In this document: positions 23,277 to 31,113 of the stretch, in pieces
Position numbering within the stretch: position 1 is the first letter of the stretch
How the letters are laid out: every line of letters starts with the position of its first letter
Assembly: GCF_025717045.1 (NCBI RefSeq)
Contig: NZ_JAOVZN010000006.1
Span: 883,372 to 947,371 of the forward strand
Length of the DNA: 64,000 nucleotides
Reading direction: 5' to 3'
From: Flavobacterium sp. SH_e
GTDB taxonomy: Bacteria; Bacteroidota; Bacteroidia; Flavobacteriales; Flavobacteriaceae
Notes under the pieces: model-generated
The model's database searches: none
Told to the model about the DNA's origin: nothing
What the model saw: the letters and a program-made list of their open reading frames with translations, nothing else
Made by a program: the position numbers and the translations under genes

Positions 23277-25351
23277 AAATTGCTTTGTTTGGACCTGAAA
23301 GTACAGGTAAAACAACCTTAGCAAAACAACTTGCAGATTACTATGAAACCGAATGGGTTCCTGAATTTGCACGCGATTATCTGCAAGAAAAATGGGAGGA
23401 AAATAAGCATATTTGTGTAGCTGATGACATGATGCCTATTGCTTACGGTCAGACTGCATTAGAAAATGAAAGATTAAAAAAGGCAAAAAAATATCTGTTT
23501 TGTGATACTAATCTAATGGTAACAAAAGTATTTTCTGAAATATATTATGGTTTTTGCGATCCGCTTTTAAACGAAGCGGCATTGAATCACGAATATGATT
23601 TGGTCTTTTTAACAGATATTGATGTTCCTTGGGAGAAAGATGATATTCGTGATACTCCAAACGGAAGAGAAACTGTATTTTCTGTTTTCAAACAAACTTT
23701 AATCGACACCAAAAAGCCCTTCATAACATTATCAGGAGATAAGGAGACACGTTTGGAAAAAGCAATTACTATTGTTAATAATTTGACTATTGCGAAAGAA
23801 AAAGGTTTTTCGTCTTCCGATTTTATTCAAATCTATGAAAGAGGAATTCCTTTTGAAAATATTTTAAAACAGCTTGAAATTTTTGATAACGGAATAGCAA
23901 AGAGTAATCTTGTAAGTCCTGCAACAATTGGAAATGGAATTTTAAGTTTATCTGAAGCCGATTTCCAAGAAAAAGCTTCTTTTTTTGATAATCAAAAAGA
24001 AAAATTAAAGATTAAAAAGTTTGTTCCAGCTTCTGGTGCTGCGACAAGAATGTACAAATTCTTAACAGCTTTTTTGAATGATTTTGATATTAAAAAAGAA
24101 ACAATAAATGCGTATATTAATAGAATAAATGATAAAGAACTTGCCATTTTTATTGTTGGTATGGAGAAGTTTCCTTTTTTCACAGCAGTCGATAAAAAAT
24201 TAAGAGAAATTTATCCTGATTTTGAGTCTTTAGATAGAGATTATAAAAATTATTATTTTATAAAATTATTGCTGTCGCCAGATTATTATAATTCGGCAAA
24301 TAAACCTAAGGCTGTTTTGCCTTTTCACCAATATAAAACGCATATTGCCAATCCAATTGAAGAACATTTAAATGAATGTATTCATTATGCTACTTCAGAA
24401 AAGGTTTCTAATTTGCATTTTACTGTATCAGAAATTCACCAAAACTTATTTTATAAAGGAGTTGATGAGGTTATAGAAAAAATTGAAGAACCGTCTGGCG
24501 TAAAAATTAATATTGGGTATTCGTATCAAAGTAAAAGCACTGACTCTATTACTATTGATGAGAACAACAAATTGGTAAAAGATAAAAATGATAATTTAAT
24601 TTTTAGACCAGGCGGACATGGAGCTTTAATTGAAAATTTAAATAATCTTGATGCCGATGTAATTTTTATAAAAAACATTGATAATGTAATTCAGAATCAT
24701 ATTGAACAAACTACATTGTATAAAAAAGCTTTGGCAGGCGTTTTGGTAGAAATGCAGCAAAAAGTTTTTTCTTATTTGAAAGCAATCGATCAGAATGAAA
24801 TTAAAGAAAATCATGTAGAAGAAATTGTTTTATTTTTAAAAGAAAAATTAAACATTGAGATGGGTAATGATTTCAATAAATTTACTTTTGAAAATAAGAT
24901 ATACAAGATCAAAGAGATTTTAAATAGACCAATCCGTGTTTGCGGAATGGTGAAAAATGAAGGAGAGCCTGGCGGCGGTCCGTTTTGGGTCATGAATGAT
25001 AAAGGCGTAATCTCTCTTCAAATTGTTGAAACTTCTCAAGTAGATTTAACTAATAAAAAACAACAGACCATTTTAGCCGAATCAACACATTTTAATCCGG
25101 TAGATTTGGTTTGCGGTATAAAAAACTACAAAAACGAAAAATTTAATTTACTTCAATTTGTAGATCAAAATACAGGTTTCATTGTAGAGAAAAGTGTTGA
25201 TGGAAAAGCGGTTAAAAATTATGAATTACCAGGTTTATGGAATGGTTCAATGGCAAATTGGCTAACGGTTTTTGTTGCTGTTCCTCTGATTACTTTTAAT
25301 CCCGTAAAAACAGTAAACGATTTGCTAAAAGCAGCGCATCAGCCACAATAA
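23237..25351 (+). CDS. NadR-like riboside kinase fused to DUF4301
   Basis: A 704-residue two-part protein. Residues 1-190 are a P-loop kinase like the ribosylnicotinamide kinase domain of NadR (GPESTGKTTLAKQLA, then TEWVPEFARDYLQ). Residues about 195-704 are DUF4301. The second part contains FVPASGAATRMYKFL and RPGGHGALIENL followed by FIKNIDNV, which resemble the nucleotide loop and the GHG..NxDN motifs of UDP-sugar pyrophosphorylases. The start overlaps pnuC by 40 bases, so transporter and kinase are coupled. The kinase probably traps the imported riboside; the DUF4301 half may be a nucleotidyltransferase, which is inference. Confidence 0.85.
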   Translation: MEKDLRQQKTTIIKIALFGPESTGKTTLAKQLADYYETEWVPEFARDYLQEKWEENKHICVADDMMPIAYGQTALENERLKKAKKYLFCDTNLMVTKVFSEIYYGFCDPLLNEAALNHEYDLVFLTDIDVPWEKDDIRDTPNGRETVFSVFKQTLIDTKKPFITLSGDKETRLEKAITIVNNLTIAKEKGFSSSDFIQIYERGIPFENILKQLEIFDNGIAKSNLVSPATIGNGILSLSEADFQEKASFFDNQKEKLKIKKFVPASGAATRMYKFLTAFLNDFDIKKETINAYINRINDKELAIFIVGMEKFPFFTAVDKKLREIYPDFESLDRDYKNYYFIKLLLSPDYYNSANKPKAVLPFHQYKTHIANPIEEHLNECIHYATSEKVSNLHFTVSEIHQNLFYKGVDEVIEKIEEPSGVKINIGYSYQSKSTDSITIDENNKLVKDKNDNLIFRPGGHGALIENLNNLDADVIFIKNIDNVIQNHIEQTTLYKKALAGVLVEMQQKVFSYLKAIDQNEIKENHVEEIVLFLKEKLNIEMGNDFNKFTFENKIYKIKEILNRPIRVCGMVKNEGEPGGGPFWVMNDKGVISLQIVETSQVDLTNKKQQTILAESTHFNPVDLVCGIKNYKNEKFNLLQFVDQNTGFIVEKSVDGKAVKNYELPGLWNGSMANWLTVFVAVPLITFNPVKTVNDLLKAAHQPQ

Positions 25352-25352
25352 A

Positions 25353-25754
25353 ATGGATATAGAAAAAATCATATCAGAATTAAATTTTAAAGCTGTTCGA
25401 AGCAGTGGTTCGGGTGGGCAAAACGTAAATAAAGTTTCGTCAAAAGTAGTTCTGAATTTTGATTTGAATACTTCTCAAGCTTTATCTGATGAAGAAAAAT
25501 TCCTTTTGCAACAAAATATAGCAGCAAGATTAACTTCTGAAAATATCTTGATTTTAAATTGCGATGAAGATAGGAGCCAGCTTAAAAATAAAGAAATTGT
25601 AACAAAACGATTTCTTGAAATTATTAAAAAAGGTTTGTACGTTCCGAAAGTTAGAAAAGCGACAAAAGTTCCAAAAGCGGTAATTAAAAAGAGAATTAAA
25701 GACAAAAAGAATATTTCTGATTTGAAGCAATCAAGAAGAAGACCCGATTTTTAG
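25353..25754 (+). CDS. arfB: ArfB peptidyl-tRNA hydrolase (ribosome rescue)
   Basis: Alternative ribosome-rescue factor that enters stalled ribosomes and hydrolyses peptidyl-tRNA. The 133-residue protein has the class I release-factor core with GSGGQNVNKVSSKV (catalytic GGQ at about residues 20-22) and the basic C-terminal tail (KKRIKDKKNISDLKQSRRRPDF) that occupies the mRNA channel. Length is typical of ArfB (YaeJ). It begins one base after the kinase-DUF4301 stop, so it is the last gene of that operon. No functional link with vitamin uptake is expected. Confidence 0.93.
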   Translation: MDIEKIISELNFKAVRSSGSGGQNVNKVSSKVVLNFDLNTSQALSDEEKFLLQQNIAARLTSENILILNCDEDRSQLKNKEIVTKRFLEIIKKGLYVPKVRKATKVPKAVIKKRIKDKKNISDLKQSRRRPDF

Positions 25755-25835
25755 CATTAAGACTGCAGAATTAAGTATTAATAAATCCAAAAATGAAAAA
25801 TCTTAATACTTAATACATTTATCTTAATACTTTTT

Positions 25836-25928
25836 TATATTTGCATTGTCTCAAAGGGGTGCTCTAAATAACGAGCTGAGATCATACCCAAAGAACCTGA
25901 GCGAGTAATGTTGCTAAGGGAAAAAACG
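25836..25928 (+). promoter_or_regulatory. TPP riboswitch with promoter, upstream of TonB receptor
   Basis: The -7 box TATATTTG (25836-25843) is followed by a TPP (THI-box) aptamer at about 25850-25926. Conserved parts are GGGGTGCT, GCTGAGAT, ATACCC, GAACCTGA, GTAATG and GCTAAGGGA. A stem pairing CGACAA near 25927 with TTGTCG near 25955 may be part of the expression platform. TPP binding should lower expression of the receptor gene at 26023. Confidence 0.92.
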
Positions 25929-26022
25929 ACAATATCGAGCGTGCACACTTTATCTTGTCGTGAAACACATTTATTAATTTAACAAAAGAATAATTCCCCC
26001 TTTTATTCGTAATTCTTTACGA

Positions 26023-28185
26023 ATGAAAACTTTTTTTTTAGGTGCTAAGGCACAGAGGTACAAAGGTTCAGAGGTTGAAAATCTTAAGAGAACCAAATCT
26101 ATTTTCTTTATTCTATTTTCTTTATTCTATTCTCTATTCTCTTTTGCACAACAGCAAGATTCTACAAAAGTAAATTCTCTAGATGAGGTTTTGGTTTCTG
26201 CAGTTCGTGTTACTTCTAAGACTCCGGTGAGTTTTAGTAATATGGATAAAAAAGAAATTAAGTATAGAAATTTAGGTCAGGATATTCCTGTTCTAATGAA
26301 CTATCTTCCTTCGGTTGTAACGACTTCAGATGCTGGTAACGGTGTTGGTTACACTGGAATTCGAGTTCGTGGAAGTGATGCTACACGTGTAAACGTAACG
26401 ATAAATGGAATTCCGTACAATGATGCAGAAAGTCAGGGAACATTTTGGGTTAATATGCCCGATTTTGCTTCTTCTGTAGAAAGTCTTCAATTGCAACGCG
26501 GAGTTGGAACATCTACAAATGGCGCAGGTGCTTTTGGTGCGAGCTTAAATATGCTAACTGACAGTTATGCTAATAAAGCAACTGGCGAAATTTCAAGCTC
26601 TGCTGGATCATTCAATACAATAAAAAATACGGTAAAATTCAGCACAGGTTTGTTGAATGATCATTTTGAAATTGCAGGACGTTTATCGGCAATAAAATCA
26701 CAAGGATATATTGATCGCGCAAGTTCAGATTTAAAATCATATTTCTTGCAGGGAACTTATGTTGGCAAAACAACTTTGATTAAAGCTTTAGTTTTTGGCG
26801 GAACCGAAAAAACGTATCAATCCTGGAACGGAATTGATGGTGAAACTTTAAGCACAAATCGTACTTTCAATTCGGCAGGTATGTATACAGATGAAGCAGG
26901 AAATGTTCGTTTTTATGATAATGAAACCGATAATTACAAACAAGATCATTATCAATTACATTGGAGCGAATCTATTTCTGATAAATGGAGCACAAACTTT
27001 GCACTTCATTATACAAAAGGAAAAGGTTATTACGAAAATTACAAGGAAGATGCAGATATGGCTGAATATAATCTGGATCCAGTTGGAAGTGTAACAACGA
27101 CAGATTTAGTACGCCAAAAATGGTTAGATAATGACTTTTACGGAACTACTTTCTCTGCTAAATATGTCACAGAAAAGCTAAACGTTATTTTGGGCGGAGG
27201 CTGGAACAAATATGAAGGTGATCATTTCGGAAAAGTAATCTGGGCAAGATATGCTTCTCAATCTGAACTTGGAGATCATTATTACGATGATTTTTCTACA
27301 AAAACAGATGGGAACATTTTCGCGAAAGCAAATTATCAATTAACAGAAAAGTTAAGTTTATATGGCGATTTGCAATACAGAAATGTAAAATATAAAGCTA
27401 ATAGTGCAGAAACAGGTTTAGTTGATGATAATTTCAACTTCTTTAATCCGAAAGCGGGTTTGAATTACGAAATCAGTCAAAAAAGCACTTTGTATTTTTC
27501 TTATGCACGAGCAAATCGTGAACCTAACAGAACTGATTATGAAGGAGGAAATGTAAAACCAGAGAAATTGAATGATTTTGAATTAGGATGGAGATTCAAT
27601 TCTGAAAAATTTCAATTGAATTCGAATGTATATTACATGGCATACAAAGACCAATTGATTTTAACTGGAAGATTGGATGATGTTGGAAATCCGATTCGTG
27701 CAAATACGGAGAAAAGCTACCGTTTAGGCTTAGAAGTTGATGCAACAATTGCACTTTCTGATAAATTCACTTTAAGACCGAACTTTACTTTAAGCAGCAA
27801 CAAAAATGTTGATTTAGCTGTAGATGGAGAATATTACGGAACAACTAAAATTGCTTATTCTCCAGAAGTTATTGCAGGAAACGTTATTGTATTTAAGCCA
27901 ATTGAAGGATTATATCTTTCATTATTGCAAAAATACGTTGGAGAACAGTTCATGAACAATATCGAACTTCCATCAGCAAAATTGGCAGATTATTTTGTAA
28001 ATGATTTTAATGCTTCTTACGAAATAAAAACAAAATCAATTTTTAAATCGATTACCATAACTGGAATGGTTAATAATATCTTCGATAAAAAATATGTTTC
28101 AAATGGATACATGTGGGATATTTATCCTTACTATTACCCGCAAGCTGGGACAAATTTCTTAGTTGGTTTGAATTTGAAATTCTAA
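26023..28185 (+). CDS. TonB-dependent receptor for thiamine or a precursor
   Basis: Outer-membrane active transporter of 720 residues. After a hydrophobic signal segment (about 26-43, ending FSFAQQQ) come a TonB-box-like SLDEVLVSA, the plug domain (VRGSDATRVNVTINGIPYNDAESQGTFW) and a 22-strand barrel ending in an aromatic residue (LVGLNLKF). The TPP riboswitch in its leader assigns it to thiamine-compound uptake (the OMR1-type receptors of Bacteroidota). The first 25 residues before the hydrophobic core (GAKAQRYKGSEVENL) are encoded by a dispersed intergenic word repeat; no alternative ATG, GTG or TTG is available nearer the signal core. Confidence 0.92.
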   Translation: MKTFFLGAKAQRYKGSEVENLKRTKSIFFILFSLFYSLFSFAQQQDSTKVNSLDEVLVSAVRVTSKTPVSFSNMDKKEIKYRNLGQDIPVLMNYLPSVVTTSDAGNGVGYTGIRVRGSDATRVNVTINGIPYNDAESQGTFWVNMPDFASSVESLQLQRGVGTSTNGAGAFGASLNMLTDSYANKATGEISSSAGSFNTIKNTVKFSTGLLNDHFEIAGRLSAIKSQGYIDRASSDLKSYFLQGTYVGKTTLIKALVFGGTEKTYQSWNGIDGETLSTNRTFNSAGMYTDEAGNVRFYDNETDNYKQDHYQLHWSESISDKWSTNFALHYTKGKGYYENYKEDADMAEYNLDPVGSVTTTDLVRQKWLDNDFYGTTFSAKYVTEKLNVILGGGWNKYEGDHFGKVIWARYASQSELGDHYYDDFSTKTDGNIFAKANYQLTEKLSLYGDLQYRNVKYKANSAETGLVDDNFNFFNPKAGLNYEISQKSTLYFSYARANREPNRTDYEGGNVKPEKLNDFELGWRFNSEKFQLNSNVYYMAYKDQLILTGRLDDVGNPIRANTEKSYRLGLEVDATIALSDKFTLRPNFTLSSNKNVDLAVDGEYYGTTKIAYSPEVIAGNVIVFKPIEGLYLSLLQKYVGEQFMNNIELPSAKLADYFVNDFNASYEIKTKSIFKSITITGMVNNIFDKKYVSNGYMWDIYPYYYPQAGTNFLVGLNLKF

Positions 28186-28201
28186 TTAAGTTGGATTATA
28201 A

Positions 28202-28233
28202 AAAAAGCCTGAAAATTTACTTTCAGGCTTTTT
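28202..28233. terminator. Bidirectional intrinsic terminator
   Basis: Stem AAAAAGCCTGAAA / TTTCAGGCTTTTT with a six-base loop between the convergent TonB receptor and Rieske-like lipoprotein genes. Confidence 0.95.
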
Positions 28234-28236
28234 TAT

Positions 28237-28653
28237 TTAATTATAAACGTGAACTACAGTTCCAGAAGCTTCGACGCGATATTGTTTCATCGGATATTCT
28301 TTTCCTCCAAGTCCTGTAAATAAGTTGTATTGAGTTTTATCGCAAGGACAAACAGCGTAAATTCCGTCAATTGTCATGGCCGTACAAGATGTAAGCGCTT
28401 GATTTGGGCAAGCTGCATCAAAAGCAGTAAAAGTTCCTTCACCAGTTTTCATTACTATAATTCCTTTTGCGCCATAATTGGCAACATAAACGGGATTACT
28501 AGGATACAGCAATTTGTTATATGTTGGCAAATTGGCATCAAGATATGCGTTTACGGGATAATTAGGAATATAAGGATTATTATTGCTTCTGTTGTTTTCA
28601 CTGCAAGAGAACAAAACAGCGGTAAATGCGATAAAGAACCAGATTTTTTTCAT
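28237..28653 (-). CDS. Rieske-fold lipoprotein lacking histidine ligands
   Basis: A 138-residue lipoprotein (signal MKKIWFFIAFTAVLFSC, lipid Cys17) whose second half follows the Rieske pattern: FDAACPNQ, then VCPCDKTQYNLFTGLGG and YPMKQYRVEASG. A true Rieske protein needs Cys-x-His twice (CPH and CPCHGS). Here those histidines are Asn and Asp, while the cysteines remain. A normal 2Fe-2S Rieske cluster is therefore unlikely; the protein may bind metal differently, keep only disulfides, or be a structural relic. It is a single-gene unit. Confidence 0.78.
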   Translation of the reverse strand: MKKIWFFIAFTAVLFSCSENNRSNNNPYIPNYPVNAYLDANLPTYNKLLYPSNPVYVANYGAKGIIVMKTGEGTFTAFDAACPNQALTSCTAMTIDGIYAVCPCDKTQYNLFTGLGGKEYPMKQYRVEASGTVVHVYN

Positions 28654-28745
28654 TATTTTAATAGGAATTAGTTAAAACAAAAATAATTATTTAGATTTGA
28701 AATCTATATGATTAACATATAATTATGTACTATTAAAAATTATAG

Positions 28746-28786
28746 TATATTTGTGGTAAGAAAATCCCGTCGCGATGGGATTTTTT
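28746..28786 (+). promoter_or_regulatory. greA promoter and 5' leader terminator-like hairpin
   Basis: The -7 box TATATTTG (28746-28753) is followed at once by AAATCCC-GTCGCGAT-GGGATTT (28762-28783) and a T run to 28786. This is an intrinsic-terminator shape at the very 5' end of the greA transcript, 24 bases before the greA ATG. No plus-strand gene upstream needs this terminator. Confidence 0.7.
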
Positions 28787-28809
28787 GTATTTATATAAAC
28801 GATGAAGTT

Positions 28810-29286
28810 ATGAGTAAAGTATCTTATTATACAGCTGAAGGATTAAAAAAATTAAAAGATGAGTTGGAGCACCTTAAAAGTGTAATGCGTCCAAAGGCAT
28901 CTCAAGATATTGCAGACGCGAGAGATAAAGGCGATTTGTCTGAAAATGCAGAATATGATGCAGCAAAAGAAGCACAGGGTTTATTAGAAATGAGAATTTC
29001 TAAACTAGAAGAAGTATACGCAAACGCAAGATTAATTGACGAATCTCAACTAGATGTTTCTAAAGTTTTAGTTTTATCGAATGTAAAAATTAAAAACCAA
29101 AGCAACGGAATGGAGATGAAATATACGCTTGTTGCTGAAAGTGAAGCAGATTTAAAAACAGGAAAAATCTCTGTAACTTCTCCTATTGGAAAAGGTTTGC
29201 TAGGGAAATCTGTTGGAGAAGTAGCTGAAATTACAGTTCCAAACGGAGTTTTAAAATTCGAAATTCTTGAAATTTCAAGAGACTAA
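28810..29286 (+). CDS. greA: Transcription elongation factor GreA
   Basis: Rescues backtracked RNA polymerase by stimulating cleavage of the nascent RNA 3' end. The 158-residue protein has the N-terminal coiled coil with the two acidic tip residues (DARDKGDLSENAEYDAA) and the C-terminal FKBP-like globular domain (ISVTSPIGKGLLGKSVGEVAEI). ATG 28810 gives the normal GreA length; the longer frame from a GTG at 28753 would translate the promoter and hairpin and is rejected. The leader carries a terminator-like hairpin suggesting feedback control by attenuation. Confidence 0.96.
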   Translation: MSKVSYYTAEGLKKLKDELEHLKSVMRPKASQDIADARDKGDLSENAEYDAAKEAQGLLEMRISKLEEVYANARLIDESQLDVSKVLVLSNVKIKNQSNGMEMKYTLVAESEADLKTGKISVTSPIGKGLLGKSVGEVAEITVPNGVLKFEILEISRD

Positions 29287-29357
29287 TTTTAGTTTAACCG
29301 TTTAATCGTTAAATCGGTTAAACAAATAAACAGTTACACGATTAACCCAAAAAAACA

Positions 29358-29747
29358 ATGGCATCAATATTCACTAAAATAGTAAACGGAGAAATTCCAG
29401 CTTATAAAATTGCTGAAGACGAAAACTATTTGGCATTTTTAGATGTAAATCCAAATGCAAAAGGACACACACTTTGTATTCCTAAACAAGAAATCGATAA
29501 GATTTTTGATATGGATGAAGAACTGTATTTAGGCTTAATGAAGTTTTCTAAAAAAGTAGCTGCAGCTTTAGAAAAGACAGTTCCATGCAAAAGAATCGGA
29601 ATTGCAGTTGTTGGGCTTGAGGTGCCTCATGCACACGTGCATTTGATTCCGTTAAACCATATGGACGAAATGCGTTTTATTGATAAAGTTTCTCTTTCAA
29701 AAGAAGAATTTGAAGCTTTAGCAAAAGATATTCAATCGAATTTGTAA
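29358..29747 (+). CDS. HIT family nucleotide hydrolase/transferase
   Basis: A 129-residue histidine-triad protein (HINT branch). The catalytic motif HAHVHLIPL (His-x-His-x-His) lies at about residues 92-100, and the N-terminal IFTKIVNGEIPAYKIAEDENYLAFLDVNP is typical. It hydrolyses nucleoside phosphoramidates such as AMP-lysine. It follows greA by 71 bases on the same strand; the gap holds TTTAACCG/CGGTTAAAC word repeats but no clear terminator, so it may be co-transcribed. Confidence 0.93.
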   Translation: MASIFTKIVNGEIPAYKIAEDENYLAFLDVNPNAKGHTLCIPKQEIDKIFDMDEELYLGLMKFSKKVAAALEKTVPCKRIGIAVVGLEVPHAHVHLIPLNHMDEMRFIDKVSLSKEEFEALAKDIQSNL

Positions 29748-29784
29748 AGACTTCGACTTCGCTAGGTCAGACAAAACAGATAAC

Positions 29785-29816
29785 AAAAGTGCAGTAATAA
29801 ATTTTACTGCACTTTT
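29785..29816. terminator. Bidirectional intrinsic terminator (HIT / histidine kinase)
   Basis: Stem AAAAGTGCAGTAA / TTACTGCACTTTT with T run. The minus-strand kinase stop codon (29806-29804) is the first part of its stem. Confidence 0.92.
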
Positions 29817-30955
29817 TTATTTAATGAAATTTGAAAAGTAGTTCCTTTTCCAATTTCAGAATGTAAAACTTTAATTTTTCCGTTGTGATATTCTTCAACA
29901 ATTCTTTTAGTTAAAGAAAGTCCAAGTCCCCAACCGCGTTTTTTAGTCGTAAACCCAGGTTCGAAAATAGTTTTAAATTGTTTTTTAGAAATTCCTGTTC
30001 CCGAATCTTTTACATTTATCTTTACGTTATGACTATCTTGTTCAATCTTAAGGTCTAAAGTTCCTTTTCCTTTCATGGCATCAATTGCATTTTTGACTAG
30101 ATTTTCGATAGTCCAGCTATGTAAAATAGGATTGATCATGCCTAAAATAGGTTCGTTTGGAGCTTTAAACGAAAAAGCAACTTGTTTAGAAAATCGTGAT
30201 TGCAAGTATTCGTATGCGGTTTTTGTTTCTTCAACAATATCATGAAGTTCTAAAACAGGAATTGAACCAATTTTAGAAAAACGATCCGTAATAGTTTGCA
30301 GACGTTCTATGTCTTTTTCAATTTCAGTACTAATAGATTGATCAATATTTTCTGTTTTAAGTATCTCAACCCAGCCAATTAAAGAAGACAATGGCGTTCC
30401 TATTTGATGTGCCGTTTCTTTTGCCATTCCTGCCCAAAGCTTATTTTGGGTTGCCATTTTAGTGCTTTTGTAAAAGTTATAGATTAAAGCAATACATAAA
30501 AAGATAATGAGAAGTAAGGCAATTGGGTAATATTTAAGTTTATTTAATAACGCTGAATTACCGTAATATAAGGTTTGATATTTTCCTGGAGCATATTCAA
30601 AAGTAATAGGTTCGTTTTCACTTTTTAATTTATTTAAAAAATCGATTCTTTTTTTCTTGTCATTAAGAACTTCATCAGGAACATTTACGGCGCTCACTAC
30701 TTTGTCATAAAGCATTATAATTCCAGGAATTGAAGTATTGTTACTGAAAATCTGAAGAGGTAGTTCTACATCAGTATTTTCGTTTGCATTAACTAGTGTA
30801 ATTTGAGCATTTACAAAGAGGTTCATTTTTAAACGTTCCTCGTTTTTAAATATTTGGAAGAAAGTATAAGTGTTCCAAAGGATTAGCGAAATGATTATAA
30901 AGCAAACCGATATAATAATCCAGCGGGTTGTGTTTGTTCTTTCAGAAAAAGACAT
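29804..30955 (-). CDS. Orphan sensor histidine kinase
   Basis: A 383-residue membrane histidine kinase. Helix 1 is at about residues 12-34 and helix 2 at about 148-170, enclosing a roughly 110-residue periplasmic sensor. The H box is KETAHQIGTPLSSLIGWVEIL, the N box NLVKNAIDAM, and the ATP lid includes DSGTGISKKQF and GWGLGLSLTKRIVEEY. No response regulator is adjacent. ATG 30955 is preferred over a GTG at 30994, because a -7-like box TATCTTTA lies between them. Signal and partner are unknown. Confidence 0.92.
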   Translation of the reverse strand: MSFSERTNTTRWIIISVCFIIISLILWNTYTFFQIFKNEERLKMNLFVNAQITLVNANENTDVELPLQIFSNNTSIPGIIMLYDKVVSAVNVPDEVLNDKKKRIDFLNKLKSENEPITFEYAPGKYQTLYYGNSALLNKLKYYPIALLLIIFLCIALIYNFYKSTKMATQNKLWAGMAKETAHQIGTPLSSLIGWVEILKTENIDQSISTEIEKDIERLQTITDRFSKIGSIPVLELHDIVEETKTAYEYLQSRFSKQVAFSFKAPNEPILGMINPILHSWTIENLVKNAIDAMKGKGTLDLKIEQDSHNVKINVKDSGTGISKKQFKTIFEPGFTTKKRGWGLGLSLTKRIVEEYHNGKIKVLHSEIGKGTTFQISLNKKVQ

Positions 30956-31113
30956 ATCAATTATTTTGTGGTATAAAGATAACGAAATATACACATTTTA
31001 TATTTTGCGAATGCGGAAAGATTTTTCGTTTTATCTATAAAACTATTTCTTCTAATTAAACGATTTCAATACTTTTGTAACAGCAAAAGTGAGATTTGTT
31101 TAAATATAAAAGT

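Noticed and set aside
25836..25928. TPP riboswitch as regulator of pnuC and the kinase fusion
   Set aside because: Those genes lie upstream of the riboswitch on the same strand; only the TonB receptor is downstream.
28761..28786. Terminator for an upstream gene
   Set aside because: The gene upstream is on the minus strand and has its own terminator at 28202-28233; the hairpin lies after the greA promoter.
28753..28809. Longer start of greA
   Set aside because: It would translate the promoter edge and hairpin; GreA has its normal length from ATG 28810.
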